From Pelagibacteraceae bacterium AG-349-L17 (lineage in GTDB: Bacteria; Pseudomonadota; Alphaproteobacteria; Pelagibacterales; Pelagibacteraceae): a DNA stretch of 64,000 nt. Position 1 is the first letter of the stretch. Every line of letters starts with the position of its first letter. Positions 1 through 8,370 of the stretch are shown here, piece after piece. The notes under the pieces were generated by a model. That model worked only from the letters and a program-made list of their open reading frames with translations, had not been told where the DNA came from and made no database searches. Made by a program: the position numbers and the translations under genes. The DNA lies in NCBI GenBank assembly GCA_003278805.1, contig QCDC01000004.1, positions 1 through 64,000 on the forward strand, written 5' to 3'.

Positions 1-146
1 AATATCAAATCTGATAAGGAGCATATTAAGCAAACAATAAATATATGTTGTTTTTTTAAACCTTGCTCAATAACAAAAATATTCTGGGCACCTATAGCTA
101 AGATTAAGCTAATCCCAGTAAAGAAGCCTAATACCAGGTATTCCAT
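1..146 (-). CDS. LysE/ArgO family amino acid exporter, N-terminal part
   Basis: The first 48 codons of a gene that runs off the left edge. Read from an ATG at 146, the protein begins MEYLVLGFFTGISLILAIGA and continues with QNIFVIEQGLKKQHIF and VCLICSLSDLI. The GAQN motif, the following basic stretch and the C-A/S-L-S-D segment are the usual first helix and loop of LysE/ArgO translocators, inner-membrane proteins that export basic or other amino acids. No stop interrupts the frame to the edge. The assignment to the superfamily is good; the substrate cannot be told from this fragment. Confidence 0.8.
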   Translation of the reverse strand, partial: MEYLVLGFFTGISLILAIGAQNIFVIEQGLKKQHIFIVCLICSLSDLI

Positions 147-158
147 TAGGCTTTAAGG

Positions 159-569
159 TTATTCTGGATTTCCTGTTAATGTTTTAATTTCTAGAATATT
201 TTCGTTTGGGTCTTTAACGAAGAAAGTTTCTTGCTCGTATTTTGTTCCTTTAAATCTCAAATAAGGTTCGTCGTAATACTTAGTTCCACTATCTTTTAAT
301 CTTTGTTTTAGAGCATCAAAGTCTTTTCTTGATAAATGAACTCCAAAATGAGGAACTGAAACATTACCCATGTCTACATCGTGTCTCTCATTATCTAATT
401 TATGTTCACTTTTATGTAAGGTTAGTTCATTGCCCCAAAAATCTACATCTGCCCACTCTTGTGCTGAGTTGTCTAATCTACATCCCAAAGTTTCACTGTA
501 AAACTTTTTTGCAATCTCTAAGTCTCCACAAGGGATGGCTAGATGAAAACAATTGGTGTTTTTATACAT
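159..569 (-). CDS. VOC (glyoxalase-fold) family protein
   Basis: A 136-residue single vicinal-oxygen-chelate protein. The N-terminus (FHLAIPCGD around His9, then AKKFYSETLGCRL) is the standard first beta-alpha-beta module, and the C-terminal FFVKDPNENILEIKT is the standard closing strand with a glutamate that could bind metal. Family members include glyoxalases, extradiol dioxygenases and resistance proteins, so the reaction is not known. It lies just downstream of the exporter start on the same strand, 12 bases apart, and is divergent from cysE. The product is cytosolic, with no signal peptide. Confidence 0.75.
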   Translation of the reverse strand: MYKNTNCFHLAIPCGDLEIAKKFYSETLGCRLDNSAQEWADVDFWGNELTLHKSEHKLDNERHDVDMGNVSVPHFGVHLSRKDFDALKQRLKDSGTKYYDEPYLRFKGTKYEQETFFVKDPNENILEIKTLTGNPE

Positions 570-649
570 TTAAACCTCTTTAAATTAAGCAATTAAGTAC
601 TATATAAGGCATATTATTTTTTAATCAACAGCAACTAAACTTAAGAAAT

Positions 650-1234
650 ATGAGTGATTTTTTACAATCCATAATTGATAGAGATCCTGCTGCAAGGTCT
701 AAGTTAAGTTTAATATTAACTTATCCAGGTGTCAAAGCTGTTTTTTTTCATCGAATAGCAAATTTTTTTAGTACTGCAAAATTTCATTTGATAGCAAGAA
801 TCATTTCTCAATTTTCAAGATTCTTAACTGGGATAGAAATTCATCCTAATGCAAAAATTGGAAAAAATTTATTTATTGATCATGGAATGGGTGTTGTTAT
901 TGGTGAAACTTCAGACATTGGAGATAATGTTACTATCTATCACATGGTTACATTAGGAGGAATTGCTCCAAGTATTAATTCAAATGACCAAAGAAATATA
1001 AAAAGACATCCTACTATAAAAGAAGATGTGGTTATTGGGTCAGGTGCACAAGTATTAGGTCCTATTGTAGTTGGCAGAGGTGCAAGGATTGGAGCAAATG
1101 CAGTTATTACGAAAGATGTTTCAGAAAATGCTGTAATGGTTGGAATTCCTGCAAGAAGTGTTGGAATAGCAGATAGTGAATTTAAACCTTATGGAATTAC
1201 GTCTGATAGTGATAAAAAATCAGATAATGAATAA
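650..1234 (+). CDS. cysE: Serine O-acetyltransferase
   Basis: Transfers acetyl from acetyl-CoA to L-serine, giving O-acetylserine for cysteine synthesis. The 194-residue protein has the DPAARS segment (12-17), the FHR segment near 33-35, and from about residue 60 a left-handed beta-helix of hexapeptide repeats, with the Asp77-His78 pair ([12 protein letters not shown]) where CysE proteins have their catalytic histidine region. It is a short form lacking most of the N-terminal helical domain of the 273-residue E. coli enzyme, as in many bacteria. Its last 8 bases overlap the cysK start, so the two consecutive pathway enzymes are probably translationally coupled. Confidence 0.9.
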   Translation: MSDFLQSIIDRDPAARSKLSLILTYPGVKAVFFHRIANFFSTAKFHLIARIISQFSRFLTGIEIHPNAKIGKNLFIDHGMGVVIGETSDIGDNVTIYHMVTLGGIAPSINSNDQRNIKRHPTIKEDVVIGSGAQVLGPIVVGRGARIGANAVITKDVSENAVMVGIPARSVGIADSEFKPYGITSDSDKKSDNE

Positions 1235-2228
1235 TACCCAAAACGATTTTATTTCTGGAATAGGAAATACTCCACTAATCAAACTTAGAGCAGCTTCTGA
1301 AATTACTGGGTGTAACATTTATGGAAAAGCAGAATTTTTAAACCCAGGAGGATCTGTAAAAGATAGAGCTGCACTTGCTTTAATTAAAGACGCTCAAGAA
1401 AAAAAATTAATTGCTAAAGGTGGAACAGTTGTTGAAGGAACAGCTGGTAACACTGGGATTGGTTTAGGTTTATTAGGAAATTCTTTAGGGTATAAAACAA
1501 TCATTGTAATGAATGACAATCAAACTCAAGAGAAAAAAGATTTACTCAAAAATCTTGGGGCTGAATTAAGATTGGTACCACCTAAACCATACAAAGATGA
1601 TAATAATTTTGTTAAAGTGGCAGCGAGACTTGCTGACGAACTAAGACCAACAAATAACAATGGTGTAATTTGGGCTAACCAGTTTGATAATACTGCAAAT
1701 GCTAAAGGACATTATGAAGGTACAGGTCAAGAAATCTGGGAACAAACCGATGGTAAAATAGATGGTTTTGTTTGTTCTTCAGGGACTGGAGGCACAATTT
1801 CAGGTGTTAGCAATGCTCTTAAAGAAAAAAATAAAGATATAAAAATTTATTTATCAGATCCAAAAGGATCTGCTCTTTATAATTATATTAAAAATGGTGA
1901 ACTAAAATCTGAAGGTGGATCAATTACTGAAGGTATTGGCTCAAGTAGAGTGACTGCTAACTTTGGTGAAGCCAAAATTGATGACGCATATTCAATTGGT
2001 GACCATGAAGCTCTGCCTATTCTATATGATTTAATTCAAAACGAGGGATTAAGTTTAGGCACAAGCTGTGGGATAAATATTGCAGGAGCAATTAGAATGG
2101 GAAAAGAGTTAGGGCCAGGAAAAACAATTGTAACTATTCTTTGTGATAGAAGTGACAAGTACGCAACTAAAATGTTTAATAAAAAATTTTTAGAAGAAAA
2201 AGGTTTGCCGATACCTAATTGGTTTTAA
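1227..2228 (+). CDS. cysK: Cysteine synthase (O-acetylserine sulfhydrylase)
   Basis: PLP enzyme that makes cysteine from O-acetylserine and sulfide. From the ATG at 1227 the 333-residue protein has the PLP lysine at Lys45 in [10 protein letters not shown], the substrate loop EGTAGNTG and the phosphate-binding GTGGT loop. The C-terminal KGLPIPNWF tail resembles a subgroup of alphaproteobacterial and eukaryotic synthases. A longer frame opens at 1176, but it adds 17 residues with no family match, while the ATG at 1227 starts right before the conserved [12 protein letters not shown]. It overlaps cysE by 8 bases, matching the order of the pathway. Confidence 0.92.
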   Translation: MNNTQNDFISGIGNTPLIKLRAASEITGCNIYGKAEFLNPGGSVKDRAALALIKDAQEKKLIAKGGTVVEGTAGNTGIGLGLLGNSLGYKTIIVMNDNQTQEKKDLLKNLGAELRLVPPKPYKDDNNFVKVAARLADELRPTNNNGVIWANQFDNTANAKGHYEGTGQEIWEQTDGKIDGFVCSSGTGGTISGVSNALKEKNKDIKIYLSDPKGSALYNYIKNGELKSEGGSITEGIGSSRVTANFGEAKIDDAYSIGDHEALPILYDLIQNEGLSLGTSCGINIAGAIRMGKELGPGKTIVTILCDRSDKYATKMFNKKFLEEKGLPIPNWF

Positions 2229-2641
2229 ATATAAATTTTATCAGCTAATCCGTAAGTAAGAATAGCACTTAAAATCGTAAGTACTCCAGCAGCAATTACA
2301 CCTTCACTGTTAGTCTTTTCGGTGTGTCCAAGTTTATTTATGTAAATGGTATAAATACCAAATATTAAGTACATTAAATTTTGAACAAATACTAAATTAA
2401 AGAACGCCCAAGTTCCATTTACTCCACCATCTCTAACGAACATAATATAAAGAGCCATTAAGAAAGACCCAACAAAAGGAGCTCCAAAAAATCTTGTAAT
2501 CACAGCTGCCGAATGATCGATGTTATATTGATCCATGAAACTCTTTGTTCCAACTATAGCTCTAAAAGCATAAACAGCGTAAACAAGGAAATGAACAATA
2601 AAAATTATTAGATAGACAATTCCATTAAATTTTTCGATCAT
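2225..2641 (-). CDS. Four-helix integral membrane protein of unknown function
   Basis: I do not recognise a family. The 138 residues form about four hydrophobic segments (near 8-27, 46-65, 78-98 and 112-133) joined by short polar loops; the first loop holds AIVGTKSFMDQYNIDHSAA and the third helix holds FFNLVFVQNLMYLIFG. There is no signal peptide apart from the first helix. It converges on cysK and overlaps its stop by 4 bases. The length and regular helix spacing support a real small membrane protein, probably in the inner membrane. Confidence 0.7.
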   Translation of the reverse strand: MIEKFNGIVYLIIFIVHFLVYAVYAFRAIVGTKSFMDQYNIDHSAAVITRFFGAPFVGSFLMALYIMFVRDGGVNGTWAFFNLVFVQNLMYLIFGIYTIYINKLGHTEKTNSEGVIAAGVLTILSAILTYGLADKIYI

Positions 2642-2718
2642 AAGTAAATATTATCAAATTTTTAAATTAAATAAAACAGCATAATCACCATTTTTTATAC
2701 TCTGAAATTGCATAACTG

Positions 2719-2772
2719 TCGCGCGCTATAAACGCGAGTGACTCCTTGTCAATTATGTAACAGTGTTATGTT
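2719..2772 (+). promoter_or_regulatory. Putative promoter and GC-rich dyad before the six-gene operon
   Basis: The 158-base gap holds an unusually GC-rich patch for this DNA: TCGCG at 2719-2723 and CGCGA at 2733-2737 around a 9-base centre (CGCTATAAA). Downstream is a -35-like TTGTCA (2746-2751) and a -10-like TATGTT (2767-2772) with a 15-base spacer. A strong ribosome site, AAAGGGGGT, precedes the ATG at 2800. Whether the dyad is an operator or an RNA stem cannot be told from sequence alone. Confidence 0.35.
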
Positions 2773-2799
2773 TAATTAAACAATTTAAAGGGGGTAAAA

Positions 2800-3276
2800 A
2801 TGAAAAAAATTTTATTTTTAATAATATTTTTAACGATCTCAAATTACTCATTAGCAGAGTCAGGAAAATTTAATGCTGCTGGAGCAGGATCGTGGTCATT
2901 GAATGCAATGGATGCTGGAAATGGAAACATGAGTATTACTTACGATGGTAATGCCGGACTAATGGATAAAGAACCTGGAAGTATTTTTGATAAATCTACT
3001 ATGCATTGTATTGGTGGATTAACATTAGTATCTGGAAAATTTGATGATGAAACAGGTATGTGTACCTTTTATTTGATGGATGGAGAAAAAGTTTACATGA
3101 ATTACAAAGGCAAAGGAACTGGTGGCCAAGGTGGAACTGGTACTTTTGTTATTATCGGTGGAACTGGAAAATATGAAAATATTTCTGGAAGTGGTTTCTC
3201 AAGCAGACAAAATATAAGAGGTAAAGCTGGTATGGCACACTCAATGAATCAAATGAGTGGTGAGTATACTTATTAA
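2800..3276 (+). CDS. Secreted glycine-rich beta-barrel-like protein
   Basis: A 158-residue exported protein with a signal peptide, cut probably after LA at 19/20 (MKKILFLIIFLTISNYSLA). The mature part is rich in Gly, Ser and short beta-prone segments (GAGSWSLNAMD, GTGTFVIIGGTGKY, GKAGMAHSMNQMSGEYTY), resembling the allene-oxide-cyclase/dirigent-like barrel seen in bacterial secreted proteins; that similarity is my inference. Two cysteines (HCIGG and GMCTF) could form a disulfide. It leads a tight six-gene operon and its stop overlaps the next start as TAATG. Confidence 0.75.
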   Translation: MKKILFLIIFLTISNYSLAESGKFNAAGAGSWSLNAMDAGNGNMSITYDGNAGLMDKEPGSIFDKSTMHCIGGLTLVSGKFDDETGMCTFYLMDGEKVYMNYKGKGTGGQGGTGTFVIIGGTGKYENISGSGFSSRQNIRGKAGMAHSMNQMSGEYTY

Positions 3277-3662
3277 TGAAAAAAATAATTTTTACGTTTT
3301 TATTAATTTTGCTAACAGCAACTTCACATGCAGAAATAAGTAATAAAGAAATATCCGATTCATTAAAATGTGCAGGAATTTTTACCTCCACTCAATTTAT
3401 TAAACAAGGTGAGCTTCCAAATGGAGATTTGGCTTACAAAGAAAATAGTTTGGCTGCAGCAAAGGTTACTAGAGAATTTCTTACAAATGAAGGTGTTTTA
3501 GAGGATAAAATAAATTCAAGTATAAATTCTACTGTTGATGAAATGTTTGGTAAACCTTATCAAAAAACTTTAATGGATAATTGCTATGCGTTTATTTTCA
3601 AATTAATACCAAATGGTAAAGAAAAAGTAGAGGAAACTTCTAAAACAATTTATGGAGGATAA
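3276..3662 (+). CDS. Small exported protein, unknown function
   Basis: A 128-residue protein with a clear signal peptide (MKKIIFTFLLILLTATSHA, cut near residue 19). The mature part is mostly helical and charged, with one cysteine near the front (LKCAGIF) and one late (MDNCYAFIF), suggesting a periplasmic disulfide. I recognise no family. It starts inside the stop of the upstream exported protein (TAATG), so the two are probably made together and may work together in the periplasm. The next gene follows 3 bases after its stop. Confidence 0.7.
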   Translation: MKKIIFTFLLILLTATSHAEISNKEISDSLKCAGIFTSTQFIKQGELPNGDLAYKENSLAAAKVTREFLTNEGVLEDKINSSINSTVDEMFGKPYQKTLMDNCYAFIFKLIPNGKEKVEETSKTIYGG

Positions 3663-3665
3663 AAT

Positions 3666-3956
3666 ATGATTATAAAAATAGAGGAAAATATAAAATCGTT
3701 TTCAGCATGGAGGGATATGGTTAAAGATAATGCTGAAAAAATTAAAGGATTTGGTGCAACCATTATTTTTGCTGGTGTATCAAAAGAAGATGCTTCAAAA
3801 TTTACAGTAATTGTAAAATATGCAACTTTGGACGGGTTTGAGGCATTTAAAAATGATAAAGAACTTCACGCTGCAAGAGCTGCAGCTGGAGTTGATTTAG
3901 ATTCTGCAAAAATCACTCCCATGGATGGTGACTTTATGGAAAATTTTTCAGGATAA
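3666..3956 (+). CDS. Small alpha/beta protein (dimeric ferredoxin-like fold likely)
   Basis: A 96-residue cytosolic protein. The pattern of a strand, a helix (FSAWRDMVKDNAEKIK), a strand pair (ATIIFAGVSKED, KFTVIVKYATL), then a helix (GFEAFKNDKELHAARAAAG) is typical of small dimeric alpha/beta barrels such as antibiotic-biosynthesis-monooxygenase-like or DUF3764-like proteins. No catalytic residue can be named. It resembles the next gene in size and order of secondary structure, so the two may be old paralogues or form a heteromer. It sits third in the operon. Confidence 0.65.
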   Translation: MIIKIEENIKSFSAWRDMVKDNAEKIKGFGATIIFAGVSKEDASKFTVIVKYATLDGFEAFKNDKELHAARAAAGVDLDSAKITPMDGDFMENFSG

Positions 3957-3973
3957 TAAAATAGGAGGAAAAA

Positions 3974-4258
3974 ATGGAAAAAGAAATGCTAGTGGTAGCA
4001 AAGTTAAAAGAAGGTACTTTTGAGAAATTCATGGGATTTATGCAATCTCCTGAAGGACTTGCTGAAAGGGCTAAAGTTGCTGTGGTTGAAAAAACAATTG
4101 GAACTGTAACTCCAGATAAAAGTACTGTAATGTTTAAAATATTTTGTACTGATGAAGCTGCACTTCATAAGTTTATAGAAGGTACAGAGGTATCAAAACC
4201 AATAATGGATGAAGTGTTAGACAGTTACTCAATATATGATTTAACTAAGGTTAAATAG
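3974..4258 (+). CDS. Small alpha/beta protein, companion of the preceding gene
   Basis: A 94-residue cytosolic protein with an AGGAGG ribosome site just before the ATG. The layout is strand (MLVVAKLKEG), helix (TFEKFMGFMQSPEGLAERAK), strands (VVEKTIGTVTPDKSTVMFKIFC) and helix (EAALHKFIEGTEVSKPIM), again like small dimeric alpha/beta barrels. Sequence identity to its upstream neighbour is weak, but the size and topology match. The function is unknown. The next gene follows after 11 bases. Confidence 0.65.
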   Translation: MEKEMLVVAKLKEGTFEKFMGFMQSPEGLAERAKVAVVEKTIGTVTPDKSTVMFKIFCTDEAALHKFIEGTEVSKPIMDEVLDSYSIYDLTKVK

Positions 4259-4269
4259 AAAGGAATAAT

Positions 4270-4590
4270 ATGTCTATATTAGAAAAATATAGTGCTGCAA
4301 TAAAAAATAAAGATGAAGCAGTGATGAATGATCTTTTGCATGATGATTTTAAATTCACAATGCATAAGTCAGGAAATGTTTTAGGCAAAGATGATGTTAT
4401 CAAATGGGCAATGAGCGGTGATATAAATCAAGATAAAGTAAGAGTTGTTTATGAAAATGACGAAGTTGGTGTTCATCATTCATTTGTTACTTTTGATGAT
4501 GGAAATGTAGAGGCTGTAATGGCAGTTTATAAATATGATAATGGAAAAATTGTTAGTTTGGAAACTGGTGCTACACCTATGCCAAAGTAA
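4270..4590 (+). CDS. SnoaL/NTF2-like small protein
   Basis: A 106-residue protein whose start (ILEKYSAAIKNKDEAVMNDLLHDDFKFTMHKSGNV in part) and later strands (FVTFDDGNVEAVMAVYKYDNGKIVSLETGATPM) fit the cone-shaped NTF2/SnoaL fold, used by small isomerases, hydrolases and lumenal binding proteins. An Asp/His-rich segment (LLHDDFKFTMH) lines the likely pocket. A role in converting a small molecule together with the next gene, an isomerase-like protein, is an inference from operon position. Its TAA is followed directly by the GTG start of the next gene. Confidence 0.7.
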   Translation: MSILEKYSAAIKNKDEAVMNDLLHDDFKFTMHKSGNVLGKDDVIKWAMSGDINQDKVRVVYENDEVGVHHSFVTFDDGNVEAVMAVYKYDNGKIVSLETGATPMPK

Positions 4591-5181
4591 GTGAGTGGTA
4601 TTGATTTTTATTTTTCGATAGGGAGTACTTACACCTATCTGTCTGTAACTAGAATACTTGATGTTGAAAAACAACATCAAGTAAAATTTAATTGGAAACC
4701 TTTTTCTGTTAGAGCAATTATGAAGGAAATGAATAACATCCCATTTCCAAAAGATAAAATTAATAAAGTCAATTACATGTGGAGAGATATTGAAAGACGT
4801 GCAGAGGGATATGGTTTTTTCGCTAAAACACCAGTTCCCTACCCTTTATCTGAATTCGATTTAGCAAATCAAATAGCAATCTTAGGTTTTGACAAAGGTT
4901 GGGGAGAAAAATTTGTGATGCTAACTTATAAAAAATGGTTCCAAGAAGGCAAAGAACCTGCCATTGAACCTAGCATTTCTGAGGTTTGTGCTGAATTAAA
5001 TTTAAATAAAGATGAAATCATATCCCAAGCAAATTCTGAAAATATAGAGACAAAATATAACGAGAACACTAATTCAGCTCGTGAAAATAAAATATTTGGC
5101 AGTCCATCTTTTATTGTAAAAAATGAACTCTTTTGGGGAGATGATAGAATGGAAGATGCTATTAAATGGTCTCTTAAATAA
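4591..5181 (+). CDS. 2-hydroxychromene-2-carboxylate isomerase-like protein (DsbA/kappa-GST fold)
   Basis: A 196-residue protein starting at a GTG directly after the upstream stop. The N-terminal IDFYFSIGSTYTYLSVTRI is the thioredoxin-fold strand and helix of HCCA isomerases and kappa-class GSTs, with a serine where the glutathione-activating residue lies. A helical insertion follows (NYMWRDIERRAEGYGF), and the C-terminal IFGSPSFIVKNELFWGDDRMEDAIKW is the diagnostic cis-proline region. In known pathways this enzyme isomerises an aromatic breakdown intermediate with glutathione. No other aromatic catabolic gene is nearby, so the substrate is open. It is the last gene of the operon. Confidence 0.8.
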   Translation: MSGIDFYFSIGSTYTYLSVTRILDVEKQHQVKFNWKPFSVRAIMKEMNNIPFPKDKINKVNYMWRDIERRAEGYGFFAKTPVPYPLSEFDLANQIAILGFDKGWGEKFVMLTYKKWFQEGKEPAIEPSISEVCAELNLNKDEIISQANSENIETKYNENTNSARENKIFGSPSFIVKNELFWGDDRMEDAIKWSLK

Positions 5182-5220
5182 TCCTATATATTCTCCTAAA
5201 ATTCATTTAAGATAATTTTC

Positions 5221-5553
5221 ATGAGTCTTGTTAGTTCATATTTATTTTTAGGCATTGCAGTTTTTTTAGGTGTAACTTCAAACAGTTTTGCAAAAAGTGC
5301 TGAAGGCTTTACCCTTCTTTTTCCAAGTATAATTACAGCAATCACAATTGTATTATGTATGTACGCACTTTCATTAGTAATGAAAAATATTCCCATGGGA
5401 ATTACTTATGCTTCCTTTGCAGGCTTAACAATTATAGCAACTGTTGTTGTGGGTATAATTAGATTTAATCAAGTACCCAATTTATATTCATTAATTGGTT
5501 TAGCTTTTATTATTGTTGGTGTTTTAATGGTTAACCTATTAGGTAATAATTAA
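5221..5553 (+). CDS. SMR-family membrane protein lacking the EmrE glutamate
   Basis: A 110-residue, four-helix small multidrug resistance-type protein ending VGVLMVNLLGNN. The first helix aligns with EmrE through the AEGF/SEGF segment. By that alignment the essential proton- and substrate-binding Glu14 of EmrE is Gly17 here, and the EmrE tryptophan of helix 3 is replaced in YASFAGLTII. So it is unlikely to be a classical proton-coupled drug exporter. It is followed after 2 bases by a DUF2798-like gene and then a second SMR gene with the same loss, pointing to a hetero-oligomeric complex. Confidence 0.85.
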   Translation: MSLVSSYLFLGIAVFLGVTSNSFAKSAEGFTLLFPSIITAITIVLCMYALSLVMKNIPMGITYASFAGLTIIATVVVGIIRFNQVPNLYSLIGLAFIIVGVLMVNLLGNN

Positions 5554-5555
5554 CT

Positions 5556-5783
5556 ATGATTTCAAAAAAATATGCTCAACCTTTATTCATGATTTTTATG
5601 TCCTTTGGCATGAGTGTAATTATGAGTGGTGTTGTAGTTGCTGTAAACACTGGAGTTACAGATGGCTTTATAAGTAGATGGTTTTATTCTTGGATGTTTG
5701 CATTTCCAATTGCATTAATTGCTGCATTTACAATGGCTCCAATAATAAGACCCTTAGTTAACAAAATTGCATCAAAAGAATAA
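5556..5783 (+). CDS. DUF2798-like two-helix membrane protein
   Basis: A 75-residue protein with two hydrophobic segments (about 10-29 and 44-64). The pattern PLFMIFMSFGMSVIMSG, followed by FISRWFYSWMFAFPIALIAAF and MAPIIRPLVNKI, matches DUF2798 proteins, whose function is unknown. It is sandwiched between two SMR-family genes with gaps of only 2 bases on each side, so co-translation and a shared complex are likely. There is no signal peptide cleavage site. Confidence 0.75.
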   Translation: MISKKYAQPLFMIFMSFGMSVIMSGVVVAVNTGVTDGFISRWFYSWMFAFPIALIAAFTMAPIIRPLVNKIASKE

Positions 5784-5785
5784 TT

Positions 5786-6121
5786 ATGAAACCCTTATTA
5801 GGATATTTATTTTTAGCAATAGGTATTTCTTTTGGTATCGCATCAAATAGTTTGGCTAAAATTTCAGAAGGCTTTACCAAACTAACACCATCGGTTTTAT
5901 GTATCTTGTTTATGTGTATAACGATGTTTTCAATAGCAAAAGCTATGCACGCTCTTCCTGTAGGTTTTGCTTATGCAACATATAGTGGGTTAACAGTAAC
6001 TGGAGTTGTGCTATTTGCTGTATTAAAATTAAATCAAGTTCCTAATGTATATGGAATAATTGGAATTATTTTAATTATTATTGGTGTAATAATGGTTAAT
6101 TATCTTGGAAAACTAAATTAA
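5786..6121 (+). CDS. SMR-family membrane protein, second subunit, also lacking the EmrE glutamate
   Basis: A 111-residue, four-helix SMR protein, clearly a paralogue of the first SMR gene (shared SNS-AK, EGFT, NQVPN-Y, IIGVIMVN segments). Aligned through SEGFTKLTPS, EmrE Glu14 again corresponds to Gly17 (ISFGIASNSLAKIS), and helix 3 reads YATYSGLTVTGV without the EmrE tryptophan. Paired SMR genes usually encode heterodimers with opposite topology. Here both partners have lost the charged residue, which suggests a changed transport mechanism or a non-transport role. It ends the three-gene set. Confidence 0.85.
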   Translation: MKPLLGYLFLAIGISFGIASNSLAKISEGFTKLTPSVLCILFMCITMFSIAKAMHALPVGFAYATYSGLTVTGVVLFAVLKLNQVPNVYGIIGIILIIIGVIMVNYLGKLN

Positions 6122-6127
6122 AAAAAA

Positions 6128-8320
6128 TTAATTTTTTGTAAAATTTAAATTAAATGGTTTATATGAAAATCTTACATTTGAAAAACCAGACTCAATTTCA
6201 ACTGACTTATAAGCTCCAAATAGTTTATTGATCTTTTTTGGTTTATCATTCACTTCTACGATCCAATTATGATCCCAAGTATCTATAAAAGATACCCATC
6301 CTGATTTTTGAGTATTAATATCAAGAATTAACGTATCACCATCATAACTAATTTTTTTATAATCAAAAATTGCATTTTTTTCATATTCGATAGAATTTTG
6401 AACAAATTCATCGATATCATTATAATTTAACTTTTTTGAAAAAAAAATTCTTTTTGATGTTTTATCCATTCCATAAAAATATTTAAGTTGTTTAATTTTA
6501 TTTATTTCTAAATTTTTTTTAAATTGACCATTTGAATTAAAGTATTTTTTAAATAATTTTACATGATTTTTATTTCCCCAATTATTTATATGATTGATAT
6601 TATGTCTCTTATTATTTCTATAATATGTGTTACCTTCATAAGTGTTATTGCCACTTTTTTCTAATGCCACTCGATTGATAGAAAAACTTTTAGTTATATC
6701 CTCTAATGCATTTTCATTATTAGAATTATAATTAGGTTGTAAATTTAACTTTTCAAAGCCTAAATTATAGTAATTAAAAGGTATTGCCCATTGAATATTT
6801 GTTAAAAAAAATAATTCACCAAATGTAATAAAAAGTATCATATATAAAAAAATAACTTTATTTTTTAAATATTTTTGAACAAATGATTTTCTTATAGAAA
6901 AGATAATTAAAATAAAACTCAGTATAAAAAATAATGGATAAACTAGTTTTTTATATAAACCAACAATTAATGAAAAAGGCTGTGGTAAAGTTTGCTCTGC
7001 AAATATTATTCTTTTTAACTGCCAAGTTTCCCAAAAGCTATTTTCATAATTAGAAAAATAAATAAAATTAATTTGTAATAATAAAATAGAAATAAAAGAA
7101 ATAACTATTACATAGCTTATCCCTTTTACTTTATTACCATTCATAATTTTAATGAATTCTGTAATTGAAAAAGCTAAAGTTAGAGATAGAAATGGAATTA
7201 AAACAACATTAAATCTAACAAAATGTCTAAAATTTTGAATAAAGTTTAATCTATTCCATAAAGTTTCAAATATAACTGAATTTTCTGGACTAGAAATTTG
7301 ATAGCAAAAAAACAGTAAAAAAATAAAAAAAAAAGATAGATATTTATAAGTATAATTTTTTAAAAATTCATTTCTATTAAAAGAAATATTATAAATAAAT
7401 ACAACAATAATTATAAAAACCGATATTGAGCCAAAATAGTACCACCCCTCTGCATATGAAAAAGGAGGGTATATCCATGATCCTAATTGATCATAAATAT
7501 TGCTTGAGGTAGTTAAAGAAAAATTTATGTCTGTATCACTTCTTCCATAGGTAATGCTTAAAAGCTGAGAAATTTTGAGTAACCATGGAGAAACAATTGA
7601 TAAAGATAAAATTCCAGGAGTAAAACATTTGAAAAAAAATGAACGGTTAGAGTCTAAATCTTCATGAAAAATTTTTTTTTTGATTGGATTAATAAGTAGA
7701 AAAATAAAATAAATTCCAAATATAATTAATCCATAAAATATGTAATAGGGATATCCAGCAGTTAAAATCATAAGACTAGATAAAAAAATTATTAAAAAAC
7801 TTTTTTTGAAATTTTTATTTAATACAGCGCAGTTCATTCCATAGAGAATCCAGGGAAACCATGAAAAACAATGTATAGCATTTGGAAATCTAAGTAATTC
7901 AGTTATTTTTAAACTAAGACAAGTAATTACAATTGAAACTAAAATTATTTTTATATCTAGTTTAAAAGTTTTTAAGAAAAAAAATAAACCTAAATTAAAT
8001 ATTGAAATTGCAAAAATTGTAAAAATTAAAAAATAATATTTGGTAACTTCACCTATAATTAAACAGATTAAATAAAACAACCAAGCAGGTAGATAAAAAT
8101 ATTGACTTAATGGATTAAATATCAAAGACATTCCAGATGCTTCGACAGGAGACCATAGAGGAAAATGTCCTAACTTTAAAAGTTCAAATATATATTTTTT
8201 ATATACAAAATAATATAACTCAAAATCATTGCCTACCTCTAATATTTGAAATGTGTAAGGAAGTAAGACAATGTATGGAATAAAAATTAATATCAAATAA
8301 AGTAATAATTTTTTTTTCAT
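6128..8320 (-). CDS. YfhO-like / GT-C type polytopic membrane protein
   Basis: A 730-residue integral membrane protein with about a dozen hydrophobic helices and a C-terminal soluble domain (about 560-730). The first loop after helix 1 (GNDFELYYFVYKKYIFELLK, then FPLWSPVEASGMSLIFNP) and the ending SGWVSFIDTWDHNWIVEVNDK, KPKKINKLFGAYKSVEIESG fit YfhO-family proteins, which are thought to transfer sugars from lipid carriers to surface polymers. It is divergent from a GT2 gene, with only 50 nearly pure A/T bases between the starts. Composition is even more AT-rich and Lys/Asn/Ile-rich than its neighbours, consistent with an accessory surface-glycan locus. Confidence 0.7.
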   Translation of the reverse strand: MKKKLLLYLILIFIPYIVLLPYTFQILEVGNDFELYYFVYKKYIFELLKLGHFPLWSPVEASGMSLIFNPLSQYFYLPAWLFYLICLIIGEVTKYYFLIFTIFAISIFNLGLFFFLKTFKLDIKIILVSIVITCLSLKITELLRFPNAIHCFSWFPWILYGMNCAVLNKNFKKSFLIIFLSSLMILTAGYPYYIFYGLIIFGIYFIFLLINPIKKKIFHEDLDSNRSFFFKCFTPGILSLSIVSPWLLKISQLLSITYGRSDTDINFSLTTSSNIYDQLGSWIYPPFSYAEGWYYFGSISVFIIIVVFIYNISFNRNEFLKNYTYKYLSFFFIFLLFFCYQISSPENSVIFETLWNRLNFIQNFRHFVRFNVVLIPFLSLTLAFSITEFIKIMNGNKVKGISYVIVISFISILLLQINFIYFSNYENSFWETWQLKRIIFAEQTLPQPFSLIVGLYKKLVYPLFFILSFILIIFSIRKSFVQKYLKNKVIFLYMILFITFGELFFLTNIQWAIPFNYYNLGFEKLNLQPNYNSNNENALEDITKSFSINRVALEKSGNNTYEGNTYYRNNKRHNINHINNWGNKNHVKLFKKYFNSNGQFKKNLEINKIKQLKYFYGMDKTSKRIFFSKKLNYNDIDEFVQNSIEYEKNAIFDYKKISYDGDTLILDINTQKSGWVSFIDTWDHNWIVEVNDKPKKINKLFGAYKSVEIESGFSNVRFSYKPFNLNFTKN

Positions 8321-8370
8321 TAATATTATTTTATATATTATTTATTTTATTTAATTATATTAAATCTAAT

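Noticed and set aside
1176-1226. Longer N-terminus for CysK
   Set aside because: The 17 extra residues lie within cysE and match nothing in the family; the ATG at 1227 fits better.
3666-4258. The two 95-residue genes as a toxin-antitoxin pair
   Set aside because: Both have the same alpha/beta layout and sit within a larger enzyme-like operon; no toxin or DNA-binding motif is visible.
5196-5396. Minus-strand frame over the first SMR gene
   Set aside because: It runs antisense to a clear SMR family gene and resembles no protein family.
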